In this document: one piece after another, positions 11,663 through 22,632 of the stretch
Layout of the letters: the number at the start of each line of letters is the position of its first letter
How positions within the stretch are numbered: position 1 is the stretch's first letter
Source: Brevipalpus yothersi
Taxonomy: Eukaryota; Arthropoda; Arachnida; Trombidiformes; Tenuipalpidae
NCBI GenBank assembly: GCA_003956705.1
Contig: QZCP01000048.1
Span: 186,001-250,000, forward strand
Length of the DNA: 64,000 bases
Direction: 5' to 3'
Program-made: the position numbers and the translations under genes
The notes under the pieces: model-generated
Told to the model about the DNA's origin: nothing
Databases searched by the model: none
The model's input: only the letters and a program-made list of their open reading frames with translations

Positions 11663-12175
11663 ATTATTACAGCTCAACTTTCTGGGCTTAGAGGTAAAAT
11701 TCTCTGGCTCACGTCTCGAAAGTGAAGATCATACAAGTAACGCTCATCAGTTTTATGATGATGGCGAATCTCCTACGTTTCGTCATCGATGTCTAGTCCA
11801 GCATCATTCTCCTTGTTCCTAGCCAATCGAGAACTTCGATAATTTTGTAGGAGGAGTATGCACGGTGTTGCTTTGTTGGAGTGAAATTCGTTGGGATGAG
11901 GAGATACTCTGCGACATTTCATTTTCAAGATGAAATTCATAAGAGACACCATTCTTTTGGCCAGATGTCTGTCTTTGGCTGTCAGTTACAGAACCTTTCT
12001 TTCCAACCAAAAAAATTTCACTATTCTATCTTTTGTCCGCGACTAGAAACCTGGACTATTCACTACACGGCATCAAATTGTTCCTCACTATTGTAAAAAC
12101 AAAATTGATGTACTGTTTATATCAGAAATAGCATTTACAATCGTAGACTATGTAAGTAAGGTGGTTCGTTTCAAC
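11663..12175. other. intergenic between array genes 1 and 2
   Basis: Spacer holding the promoter of array gene 1 and the 3' end of array gene 2. The segment 12095-12165 recurs at 16005-16075. No ORF I can support. Confidence 0.45.
12095..12165. repeat. short duplicated 3' flank (pairs with 16005-16075)
   Basis: The phrase actattgtaaaaac, a gap, then atttacaatcgtagactatg lies just past the stop of array gene 2. A close copy sits at 16005-16075, a few hundred bases before the broken 3' fragment at 16.6 kb. It marks the same duplication history. Confidence 0.7.
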
Positions 12176-13181
12176 TCAGTTTATTTTGACTGTGGTTTTT
12201 TTCGGTGGCTCTTTGAAGAAGCCATCGAATATCCAGATATTATCGGAATTATGGTTCACTGATAAAAGAGCCTCTGCTACATCTTCGATACCTTCTCTCA
12301 ATGCTTCATATGTTTCTTTCCGCTTAACTGACTCATCAATAGTTTTCTGTAGCAAGAAAAATTCACCATTTGGACCATACTTGTAGGAAACTGCCACCGT
12401 AGTAGACCAATTATCGAACATATCTCCATATGACCAGAAACAAGCCACTGTCAAGTGAGAAATACTTTTCGGAATTTTCAAAACAACTACATAAGGCAAA
12501 TTAGTTCCAAGAGATCCATCTGATGGTTGAATTAATTCTCTCAAATCATCGTCTTGATATACCAATTCAAATTGTTCATCATATCTTTGATATGAAGATG
12601 ATCGAGTGAAAGAATTCACTTTTCCGGTTAATTTTTGAGCATAAATTGCTATTCGACCTCGTGGTTCATTCTCTACATTAACACACCACTTTGGTACCAA
12701 AATTCTATTCCCCCTCTTGACTATACCAATACATGAATGTTCACCAGTATCTACTCTTGATACCCTTCAGTGTGAGAAAAATGGTTCAACATGGTCTGAT
12801 TTCTTATCGATTGACAAGCTCACCAAACATGAACAAGAAATGGAAGTGGCCGTATTTCTCCATCACGAAGTGGAATTTTCGCTGATACACAAGATTCTGA
12901 GACAAAAAGGATTGATCTGAGATCATAAGTCATGAGTTAGAATCGATTTTGGCTTACCTGCATTCGTCTCATCAAGTGCTATTAGACCTGAATTTAATGA
13001 AACACTCATAAGAACTCATTTTCATAATCGTGAATGGCTGTTCCGATCGAGAAATTTCAGATGGTAAAATCCACTATCTCACTTGATTTTGCTTGCTGAT
13101 TGGGAAAACTCCTTCACTCAACACAGTCCTCTTTCGAAACTCACCCAAAAAGATCAAGAGAAGCCAACCATGCCAATACAT
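12176..13181 (-). CDS. secreted inactive serine-protease-like protein, array gene 2
   Basis: Four exons with the same lengths and phases as array gene 1: 13181-13145 (37 nt), 12987-12958 (30), 12896-12824 (73) and 12764-12176 (589), giving 242 aa. Signal peptide 1-22; mature protein begins ESC. Cys25, Cys58, Cys74 and a Cys in ACFW are the conserved cysteines. Positions 58-74 (CIGIVKRGNRILVPKWC) line up residue for residue with the active-site His block of trypsin-like enzymes, Trp73 replacing His. YQDDDLRELI keeps an Asp at the expected place, and ACFWSYGD sits where the GWG strand would be. There is no GDSG motif. The Lys-rich C-terminal tail (KKTTVKIN) is unique to this copy. The assignment to the chymotrypsin fold is by eye; the secreted status and gene structure are firm. 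Confidence 0.78.
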
Positions 13182-14017
13182 TTTAAGTATTAAATATCTT
13201 AATACATAACAATATCTTTTTACCGTCCATTAACACAGACAAAACGTCCAGTCAGTAGAAAACGTGGCAAATTTAATTACTTGGGTTACACTCGAGATGT
13301 CCACTCATGTCTTCTTTTTTCTTTTGTCTCACCAGTTGGTAAGAGAGTGGAAATGAGTAAGCAGTTCAAATAGGCACCAGGCTAATAAATCCATCATTAG
13401 GGCTAATCATGAAAGAAGTTAGAATTGAATAGAAATTCTTCATTACTTAGGTCCATCGTTTCCTGCCCATTTTGGGGCTCATCCAACTAACAAGAGTATT
13501 CAGTCCAAAATTAATCACTTTATTCTAGAAATAGCTCAAACCACCAAGATAGACTTCCCTTTTGATCAGTATATGAACGAACCCATAATTGTTGAAATAT
13601 TTTTTTCCGACCTTTTTATGCTTCTCTACAGACTCGACGAAGAATGTAATCAATTCAACAAAATGATATCCAAAACCTCTTCTGATACTGAGGAATCACG
13701 CTCCATGTTGCCAACGAAGTGTGTTTCTGATTGATTTCTATCTGATTTCAACTGATTCGCATGAGTAACACTTTTGAAACAATGTGCTAGGCAGCTGAGA
13801 ACATGAGAACTATTTATACTTGATTTTAAATATTGCTGCTTTTCCTATCGCCAACATATCTCACGCTACTGACTGCATTCTTAAAAAAATTAGCCAACTG
13901 TAACCTCTCTGATCATTTGATACTCGAATTGAATTGAATTTTGAAACTTGAAAAACTTGCAAAGTTATTCGAGATGATTTGCTTCATTTAATTGTATGCA
14001 AGTCTCAAATGCTACAG
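13182..14017. other. intergenic between array genes 2 and 3
   Basis: Promoter of array gene 2 and 3' flank of array gene 3. No ORF, array fragment or repeat recognised. Confidence 0.4.
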
Positions 14018-15085
14018 CTATCTCCATGTTGGACTTTTAGGCTGGGGAGGACATGGAGGATTCTTGAAGAAACCATCGAATATCCAGTATTCAGATGTTG
14101 CCGTAACCGAGAGAACAGCTTCTGCCGTATCATCAACAGGCTTCCGAAGGTCCTCAAATGACTTTTTCTTTTTGTATACATCATCTATGAGCTTTTGGAT
14201 CAAGATAACTTCTCCATTAGGAGCACGTCTCCATGACATGGTCACCGTGGTGGAATTATTTTCGAATAGATCCCCTCGCCTCCAAAAGCAAGCGGGCGTA
14301 AGATGAGAGAGATCTTTTGGAATTTTCAAAACCATCGAATTATTAACATCAACTTGTAATCCTTTGACTAGTCGACTCAAATCATCATCAGCGTATATTA
14401 GAACAAAAAGGTCACCATATCTATCACTCGGATGAAGTCGGGACAAAGAGTTCACTTGATTCATCGGTTTTGGTGCATAAATCGCTATTCGACCTCGTCT
14501 TTCGCCTGCTATGGTTATACACCATTCTGGCACCAATATTCTATTGAATCGTCGAATTATACCAACACATGAGCGTTCAGGAGAATCCACTGAATTGACC
14601 CTATGAATAGTAAAAAATTCTTCAGCATTCCTTGATTTTTTTCCGATTGAAGAGCTTACCAAACATGCACGATAAAGGGAAGCGGTCTTATCTCTCCATT
14701 GTGGAGAGGAAGTTCTGCTGGTGTACATTCATCACTATCAATATATGAAAAATAAAAATATGCAACAGATTTGGGAATATCAGAATCAAGCTATGGCTTA
14801 CCTGCGATGCCCTCATCAAGTTGCGATAGACCTACACCAGAGAAAAATCTCCATCAGAAACTCTTATATAAATCAAAGTTACACAGTGTTGAGCTAACAA
14901 ACTTCTAGATCAGAGAGCAGGCATTTTCTTTCGAAAGCGTTTGATGAATCATCACCAATTTCCACTCTGATTTGATTCCATTACTTACCATAGACAAGCA
15001 AGAGAAGGTAACGAAGGAGGAGAACTCTATTACTCCTCAGTCCCGTTACATTGATGCATCCACAGAAATTAGAGAGCCACAACAT
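14018..15085 (-). CDS. secreted inactive serine-protease-like protein, array gene 3 (altered start and acceptor)
   Basis: Exons 15085-14989, 14831-14802, about 14717-14660 and 14600-14018 give roughly 242 aa of the same family: a C-x15-C block ending PEWC, RIAIYAPKP, YADDDLSRL, LKIPKDLSHLTPACFW and WIFDGFFK. Two features differ from genes 1 and 2. The ATG used by those genes is GTT here, so translation must begin 20 codons upstream, giving an N-terminal extension before the hydrophobic stretch. At exon 3 the acceptor AG has moved two bases upstream, which would break the frame; the next AGs, at 14718 or 14715, restore it but drop the first conserved Cys. The long exon 4 is fully open. The gene may work with a changed N-terminus or be an early pseudogene. 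A near-identical 5' half lies at 7.6-7.9 kb. Confidence 0.65.
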
Positions 15086-15990
15086 AGCTTCTTGACTCAA
15101 AAATGATAAAAATGATAGTCGTTGAAGACACATAGGCTTTCAAAAACTTTCTGATAATTATTCAATCTTCATTTTCCTCCATCTGAAATGATAAAGGAAC
15201 TGATCAATTTTGATAATTGAGAATGAGTGATGCTGCTTTGCCCGAGTAATCACGTATTTTGATACTTTCTTTGAGAGGAATTCCATGAGTAAAAATATCG
15301 TCACTTTTCCTGGAATCTGAGCTGTTTCTTCCTCTCAGGAGTTATTCAATCCTTTTTCGGGATGACGAAATTTTCAACTCTTCACACTCCTCTGATATGA
15401 TTGGTGATATTATTTGCCTTGATGTTACGAAATAATTTGACTATGGAAAGGTTTAGAAGAAACCTTAACTTTTTAATGATTGTCTATCTCAGTGTACGGA
15501 AGGCTCAACTAAGTGTCTTAACGTGCACATGAAATCGAGCCCATCAATGAATATGGAATAGTAGTGAAACATACTGCTGGAATGGAGGAGATAATCTATC
15601 TCGTAAGTTTTATTCAGCTAGCCCCAATTTCATGAAACTATTATCACTCAAATTACATCTACAAAAGAGGTGGAAAAACAGTCTGATCAAAAGCTGTAAT
15701 TTGTTCTGATATTTGACTTGGTGTTCTGGATCTCTTCATAATTTGGATTCCATATCCCAAGTTTTTGATCTTTATAATTGAGTAGATCAACTGGATCCTA
15801 TGCCCATCGAATCTGCAAATTGAGATATAAAGTACTGTGTACTCTTAATCGTAAAAGAATGTACTCATCCAGGTGGTCCTGGGCATAATTAAACTGAAAT
15901 CTGCATTAGTGTTGAGAATTGTATTGTGCTGAAAGATTTTTCCCCCACATCTCGAGGGTTGGATCGGCAATCTTGAGGAATTTCGTGGAT
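14729..15990. repeat. segmental duplication, right copy (pairs with 7536-8765)
   Basis: Same orientation as the left copy, with long identical stretches and a few short indels. It includes exons 1-2 of array gene 3 and about 900 bp upstream, which otherwise has no coding content and is likely the promoter region of that gene. Confidence 0.85.
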
Positions 15991-16554
15991 CAAACCGAGA
16001 GCAGAACTATTGTAAAAACGGAATGATTTTAGAATCAGTATTTGCAATCGTAGACTGTGTAAGTAGGGTCGTTGGTTTTGATGACGATATTATCACACGT
16101 CAAAATGCTTGGAAGAGATTTTAGCCATGAAGCGCTTCTAAAGTCGTCGAATTCCATGCGAAAGATGGTCCGAAAACTACTGAGAGTACACAACTTCCTA
16201 TATCTTGAGCATTTCTGAGGTTTATAATGACCAGTCAAAAGATGGACACTCAATGAGCTACACTAAGGCCAAGACCTTGTTCTCCCTTTCTGGGTAGAAA
16301 ACTATTACTCTTACATGTTTGTCATTCAAAAAATGTGATCAAAAATGAACTTCAATTTTATTTGAAGGAACGTTCTCCAAAATGAGTCGAAGGTATTTTC
16401 GCTTTTTTGCAGAATCACAGGTAAAATAACTCCAGATGGGGTACTTACAACGTATCAGAAGGTTCAAAATCAAGAGTCTATGAGGAACAATAATTTAATT
16501 AACACTAAAATTCATTTTCGAGAGACCCTGTTAAATTATTCTCTATTCGCTCTC
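15991..16554. other. intergenic, right part of the array
   Basis: Contains the second copy (16005-16075) of the 3' flank of array gene 2. The rest shows no ORF or motif I can support. Confidence 0.4.
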
Positions 16555-16785
16555 TTGCCCCTTCCAGCATCATTTGAGGTTCTTCGGAGAAACCCTCGAA
16601 AGTCCAAATGCCACCATAATCATGATTTACCGACAAAATTGCCTCTGCAGTGCCCTCAATGCTTTTTCTCAGCTAGTCAAAGGAATCTTTGAGTTTTATT
16701 GATTCATCAATAAGTTTTTGTACAAGAAAAAATTCACCATTAGGTTCGAAAGTTTCAATTTGGCACCATTGTTCAAAAATTAAAA
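16555..16785 (-). pseudogene. 3' fragment of the secreted protease-homologue family with a nonsense codon
   Basis: Read on the minus strand, this gives EPNGEFFLVQKLIDES, then KLKDSFD, a TAG stop at 16675-16673, then LRKSIEGTAEAILSVNHD and WTFEGFSEEP. This matches the last third of exon 4 of array gene 2. The upstream exons are absent, and the fragment ends against the 3' end of the zinc-finger HIT gene. It is a dead remnant that marks the right edge of the array. Confidence 0.85.
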
Positions 16786-16810
16786 TCTTAAACAGACGAC
16801 AACTAGAATT

Positions 16811-17914
16811 TCAACTATCTTGACCGACCAGATTTTTCTTTCTGCTTTGCTCTGGAGCTTGTTTTTCTTTTGAGGAAATTCTATTACTGGCCATAGAGAT
16901 AGATTCTAATTGCAAAGTTGATAATTCTGCTTGTAGAGAGCTTTGATCTTCCATACACCAACTCAAAAAGAATTCAACTTTTTTCTTGACCAAGAAACTT
17001 GAGCGGGATTGGCTTGTTTTGTGAACATGTCGACATAATCTGACAATGTCTACAAGAATTCGTAAAATAACTCTGTTTCCCGCTTTGATAATACCAATGA
17101 GATCGAGACAAACTTGGTGTACAAACTCAAGAGGAATTTTGTAATCTTCTATCAGTTTTCGGCATGATTGTTGTAGACATTGATCCGATGAGGGTAGAAT
17201 GTTTTTTTGTTCAATGAAAGATACACCCAAAAACTGATCGAATACTGATTCAGCTTCACCAAACAGATCACCAGTGAAAAAACGGCTCACATAGCAGTAG
17301 GCAAAAAGTGTTTGAATGATGGAATTTTTTACAAGAGGAGAAATTGGACCTTTGGTTAAACTCTCGAGTGATGGTAGATCAATTGGATATGGAGGAATAT
17401 CTTCGTTGGAATCATCTTGTTCAGACACTTGAGCGGTAGGCTTATTGATAAAATCTATGTACCAAGGATCCCAAAAACTGGACGGTAACAAATTGAATAT
17501 TCCTCCTGACTCAACAAGAGAATCAAACTTTGACCACTCTTCATCAGTTAAACTGAACTTTTCATCTCCATACTTTCTTGTTTTCAATTTTGTTTTCGCT
17601 TTCTTTGTCCCACTTTCATCATCGCCAATATTCATATCACACAGCAACTCAATAACTTTATCTCTCAACTCAGGATCCACAGAATGGGTATTCATATGCT
17701 TGATAACTTGATCTTTATGGAACTCTTCCGTACATTTCAAATGTTTCGCCGATCGATAGCATACAAGTGAACAATAAAATAGTCCACATTTCGGGCAAGT
17801 ATATTGACAATTGTTTTGATTACAAACAAGACAATGCCGCTTGTCAGAACTGTTACCACTGATAAATGTTGACGATGATGATGACGATGGAAAACTCATT
17901 CCATTAGGATCCAT
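16811..17914 (-). CDS. ZNHIT2: zinc finger HIT domain-containing protein 2
   Basis: A single-exon gene of 367 aa. The HIT zinc finger is at about residues 27-65 (HCLVCNQNNCQYTCPKCG then FYCSLVCYRSAKHLKC), a treble-clef fold binding two zinc ions. The rest is helical, with the long weakly conserved body typical of ZNHIT2. In animals ZNHIT2 works with the R2TP/RUVBL1-RUVBL2 chaperone complex and helps assemble the U5 snRNP. A basic tail ends the protein. The family is clear from the HIT finger; ZNHIT2 rather than ZNHIT3 or ZNHIT6 rests on length and finger position. It lies head to head with RBBP5 across about 830 bp. Confidence 0.85.
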   Translation of the reverse strand: MDPNGMSFPSSSSSSTFISGNSSDKRHCLVCNQNNCQYTCPKCGLFYCSLVCYRSAKHLKCTEEFHKDQVIKHMNTHSVDPELRDKVIELLCDMNIGDDESGTKKAKTKLKTRKYGDEKFSLTDEEWSKFDSLVESGGIFNLLPSSFWDPWYIDFINKPTAQVSEQDDSNEDIPPYPIDLPSLESLTKGPISPLVKNSIIQTLFAYCYVSRFFTGDLFGEAESVFDQFLGVSFIEQKNILPSSDQCLQQSCRKLIEDYKIPLEFVHQVCLDLIGIIKAGNRVILRILVDIVRLCRHVHKTSQSRSSFLVKKKVEFFLSWCMEDQSSLQAELSTLQLESISMASNRISSKEKQAPEQSRKKNLVGQDS

Positions 17915-18741
17915 CTCAAGATAAAACCTTCAAATCACAATTTCCCAAAAACAATCCACTTGAAGTATAGCTCAGAATTTTCACAAAAACCTCCACAAAT
18001 TTCAATTACCACCACAATTTAATCACATTTAATCAACTTAAAAATAATCACAAATAACATGATTTGGATTCCTTATGTGTTGGCGCGCTGGTTAAGCGAG
18101 TTGCGCGCAGTAACATGAAAGCAATTTGCTTTGGGAAATGCTTGGGAAAATGATGTCCATTCATTTTCAACATGTTTGAAAATCGGAATCTACAGAATTC
18201 AGAATTTATCTTGACTACGTTCTGCAGATAATATTGTTCACTGGTGTATTGAATTTGATTTTGATTTTATTATGTTTATTGTGTGATTAACATAGGAGAG
18301 TGGATTTGAAGTTTCAACTTTTGTTTCGTATTGCGTTCATTTGATTTGCCTTTTTACCCGGATTGATGAACAACAACAACAACACCAGCAACCAGTAGCA
18401 ATAACCAACATCATTTCGCTTTGGATCATTAATTTTGGATGATTTTTTCTTCTTTTTCAAGAGTGGTCAATCGAATGAGAGATGACCAATCATCTTTCCA
18501 CTATATTTTTCTCTGTGCATAGAGATATTATATCCAAATTGTGTATGGTTAAACCGTTATTGCAGCAAGTGTGTATTAAGGATCATCCAGCTAATCATCA
18601 TCATTCGCTTGTCTTGGCTTGTTTTTAAGAACACTTTGAGTATAGCGTCATCTAATTTACCTTGATTCAGATTATATATACATACTTTTCTCTCTATTTC
18701 ACACACACCATACACTCATACACACAAACTATATCGTTATC
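17915..18741. promoter_or_regulatory. divergent promoter region between ZNHIT2 and RBBP5
   Basis: The two genes point away from each other from this 827 bp stretch, so both 5' UTRs and promoters must lie here. A small GC-richer island with ggcgcgctgg and ttgcgcgcag stands out near 18075-18110. No TATA box could be assigned with confidence. Confidence 0.55.
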
Positions 18742-20496
18742 ATGAATTTTGAGCTTCTTCATCAATTTGGCCAAAGTTATCCGGAAGAATTTGATGGCTC
18801 ACTTGACAGTGGATCGGTGGCAACAACATGTGTATTCAATCGACGGGGAACTTTATTAGCGGTTGGCTGTAATGATGGTCGAATAGTTATATGGGACTTT
18901 TTAACTCGTGGTATATGCAAAATAATTCAAGCTCATGTTCATCCTATTGCCAGTTTATCGTGGTCAAGACATGGCCAATTTGTGGTATCTGCATCAACAG
19001 ATAATACAGTTTGCATCTGGGATGTAGCCTCTAGTGATTGTGTATATCGATGGCGTTTTCCTTGTCCAACTGTTAAAGTACAATTTAATCCTCGCAATGA
19101 TCGTATGATACTTGTGTGTCCAAGTCGCCATCAAGCGGTATTAGTTTTTCGACCGGCCGAAAATCAGCCACCTCAAAATCATGTAGTTTTACCTGTTGAT
19201 GAAGATTCTGATCTAAATATAATCGCCTCATTCGATCGAAGAGGACAATACATTTATTGTGGCAATGCAAAAGGAAAAATAATCGTTATCAAAGTCGATG
19301 AGATGGGCACAAATTTGGACATTGTCGCATCATTTCGTATCGCTAGCTCCAATATTGTCATCAAACAAATCGAATTCGCTCCCAAGAGGAAAGACATTTT
19401 TTTGGTCAACGCATCCGATAGGATTATTCGTGTTTATGAGACACGAGAAGTGTTAACATGTGGTGTAAATGGTGAACCTGAGCCAGTTCAGCGTATACAG
19501 GATCAAGTGAATAAGACAACTTGGAAAAAGTGTTGCTTCTCCGGTGGTCCTGACGCAGACTATATATGTGCTGGATCTGCCAGACAACATTCATTGTGTA
19601 TATATGATAGAAGTGTCGGTGGTTTGGTGAAAATTTTGCAAGGTACTAAAGGAGAAACTCTTGTGGATGTAGTGGTATGTATTTGTTGTGAATGTTCTTC
19701 TTACGAACTGCATTGTTAATTTCATGTTTGCATTTTCTTTTTTGCTCCTATCAGTGGCATCCTCTCAGGTCGATAATCGCTAGTATTTCAAGTGGAGTAG
19801 TATCAATTTGGGCTCAAGCACAGATTGAAAATTGGTCTGCATTCGCTCCTGATTTCAAAGAGCTCGACGAAAATGTTGAATATGAAGAGCGGGAATCAGA
19901 GTTCGATGTAGAAGATGAGGATCGCTCTCCAACTCGTAATATTCAAGATAATGATGATGAAGATGAAGAAGTTGACGTCGTCGGTGTACAGCCATCATCT
20001 CATTTTCTCAGCAGGTATGTGGCAAAAGGTTTTCCCTTTACATTGATAAATATTTGTGATTCACTTTACCACAGTGATGAGGACGAAACACTCGAGCAAG
20101 ATGGCCTTCTTTATCTTCCTATATCCCTGGAACTTGATGAAGGTGGAATGAATGAACCTGGATCTCATAATTATTTTGGAAAAGATGGAAATGAGTCGAG
20201 TCCATCCACAAAAAATCCACGAAAAGCCAAAACAGTGGATGTAGACTTGAGAGACTCTGCGAGAGAAGGTAGGCTTTACAAAGAATTTTGTGTAATATTC
20301 GAATTCTCTGACCACTTTCTTTCCCATTTTACCAGGAGCATCTAAACAAACTAGTAGATCAACGGGTAATGATAGATTTAAGAGTAAAAGTGTTCGAACC
20401 TCGAGCAAAAGAAATCTACAAGGGTCAGAGAGTACCAATGGAACTAAGAAAAAGAGAAGACTCGCCAACTATGATCCACCTTATGAAATGAGTTAA
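18742..20496 (+). CDS. RBBP5: retinoblastoma-binding protein 5 homologue (COMPASS/MLL subunit)
   Basis: Core subunit of SET1/MLL histone H3K4 methyltransferase complexes, acting in the nucleus with WDR5, ASH2L and DPY30. Four exons join in frame: 18742-19674, 19755-20014, 20075-20268 and 20336-20496, giving 515 aa, close to the vertebrate protein. WD40 repeats fill residues 20-325, with VIWDFLTRG and VCIWDVASSD among the recognisable blades. The acidic segment after them (ESEFDVEDEDRS near 360) matches the region that contacts ASH2L and the catalytic SET domain. The tail is Lys/Arg/Ser-rich. The start is the first ATG after an ACACAC-rich leader and precedes the conserved NFELLHQFGQSYPEE. Orthology is confident. 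Confidence 0.95.
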
Positions 20497-21590
20497 AATT
20501 CAATCTTCTTTTTTTTTGTCAACATCTTCGTATTCTTTTTCTATCATTTTTCGTAAGCCCTTTTGGAAAGTTTTTTTTTTACCATCAGTAGTTTATTTCT
20601 CACTCAATGATTCAACAGAATCGCTTGTCGAATCAAAATTATCACAGGTTATTCATCAAGCGAGGAAGAAAAAACAAATCATCCAATTGTACCAATCCAG
20701 CCTATATTCACTGTAAATTTATATTTTTTAAGGAATATTCCACAAAATATCGAAAGACCTATACTCTATTGAGTTTTCGATTTGAAATGCCTCATTTTTT
20801 TCATCACTCACTCACCAAACACATACACACACAGAAAAAAGTATTTTCCTTCAACCGTTAATTTCGTCTCATATCATCGCATTTTTAGTCTTTCAAATTC
20901 AGTTTTCTTACAACTTTTTTTCCCTTCTTCCCAACATTCCCATATGTTTCTCCATCTTTCTCACCCTCTCAACTGATGCATAATGTTCAGATCAGCATTA
21001 CTGATCTGGAAGCAGAAAAAAAAGCTGTTCTTAGAAGATAAAATCGGAAAACCAGTCTGGTTCAGAGAATCGAGAATGTTAAAGCAAACTGATTTTCGCT
21101 TGAATCAAGAGTCTTAATTGATGCGCACAGCCCAAAGGGAGAGGTTTTGATGTGTACTTGAGAGAAGTGAAAAGATTTGAAAAAAATTTGCTTTCAGATC
21201 AAGAGCGTGCTTTAATTTTCAATTTTATCCATTTTATTTGATTGTGTTTCATTTTAATCATACACATGATGTCGATGGTAGATCACTTATCGAGTTATGA
21301 ACAATTGGGAAAGATATTGGCGTGAGAAGTGGGGAAGTATTCATTTTAAATCATGATTTCCTTGAAGATGCCCACCTCTGTTCGGTTACTGTGTAATGTA
21401 AACATGTACCCTGACTGATTGTTTATCTCAAACTGATGGAATTATTGGCTTGATCAGAGTTTGATCACTCACTTGATCAACATGTCTTAATGGTTTATCG
21501 GTATAATTGTAGGCATATACTCACAATTTAAAGTGATCATCGTCATCAAATGCCCATAGTTAATTCATCTTCTGGCTCATCATCATCATT
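20497..21590. other. intergenic between RBBP5 and SPRING1
   Basis: 3' UTR of RBBP5 and 5' flank of the next gene. T-rich; no further gene or repeat seen. Confidence 0.45.
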
Positions 21591-22461
21591 ATGTTAAAAC
21601 AGATTCTTCGACTCTTGAGGAGAAGAAGTGTCTTGTTTATTATTTTGATATCTTCCTTTACTTACTCGATGGTAATGCTTTTCCGTAAACCGATTAGCAT
21701 TCGTTTGTCTTACGATCAAGATCCACAAGATGATACCATTGTCGATATTGATCGTGTCAAGTCAAGACTGATTTCTGTGCGCCACAATTTGGATCTCAGG
21801 CCAGAAGCGTTCGATGGAACAGATGTTAATTCAATACCCAAAACTGTTGATTTTCTTAAAGAAGTTGAAGCTCATAAAGGTATTTTTGGGCATCATTTTT
21901 CCTTTGATTTGGACACTCAGTGATGATGATCCTGTATTCTTATTTTTTATTCTAGATGAATCGTCTCTCACCACAACTGCCGATGGCTCGGTCACTTCAA
22001 CAGAATCTTGCCGTAATTCTGTTCAAGGAAAAGTTTTAATCGCTGATGATAGAGGATATATATGTCACCGGAGAGATTTATCGGCCACAGGCTGCTGTTC
22101 ACCCACCAAATCATCTACCAAACGATATTCATGTGAAACATGCATCTCCAATGACTGCTGTGCAATCTATGAACAGTGTATATCATGCTGCATGCAACCC
22201 GACAAAAAACCTTTACTCCAGCGTTATATTAACAATAATGCGATAAGTATGGGTGTTATCATCTCATCTATTACCGATCATTTTGAGTTTTGTCTAGCCA
22301 AGTGCCGAACATCATCATTATCTGTTCATCACGAAAATTCCTACCGAGATCCCAGAGCTAAACATTGTTATGGTGAAAGTTTACCAGTGACCAACACAAA
22401 TCCCGTACAGACAAGTTCAAGTTCCACGAAAGACCCTCCGAAATCAGATAAGCAAAATTAG
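21591..22461 (+). CDS. SPRING1: SREBP-regulating Golgi membrane protein (SPRING, UPF0454)
   Basis: Two exons, 21591-21879 and 21956-22461, give 264 aa. Residues 13-31 form a single membrane helix after a short basic N-terminus (LLRRRSVLF), so the protein is type II with a lumenal C-terminus. The conserved Cys-rich domain is plain: ESCRNSVQGKVLIADDRGYIC, then GCCSP, KRYSCETCISNDCC, YEQCISCCMQP, FCLAKCRTSS and the motif YRDPRAKHCYGE. In vertebrates this protein (C12orf49) is needed for site-1-protease cleavage of SREBPs in the Golgi. The N-terminal stem is longer than in human. Its 3' end faces NIF3L1 across 171 bp. Confidence 0.93.
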
Positions 22462-22632
22462 CTACCTTGTACATTAACCATGTTTATATTGATATATTGA
22501 TTTTTTTGTGCAATCAATTTGTGAATGGAATTACATTTACATTTACAATTTTTTCAATTTTCTCAACATTATTTCACCCACCTTGGAGTGTTCATTTCGT
22601 GTCGTTACGTATCGGATTCTTTGGAATGATGA

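Noticed and set aside
18070..18110. GC-rich ggcgcgctgg...ttgcgcgcag as a tRNA or structured RNA
   Set aside because: No A box, B box or cloverleaf; more likely part of the divergent promoter.
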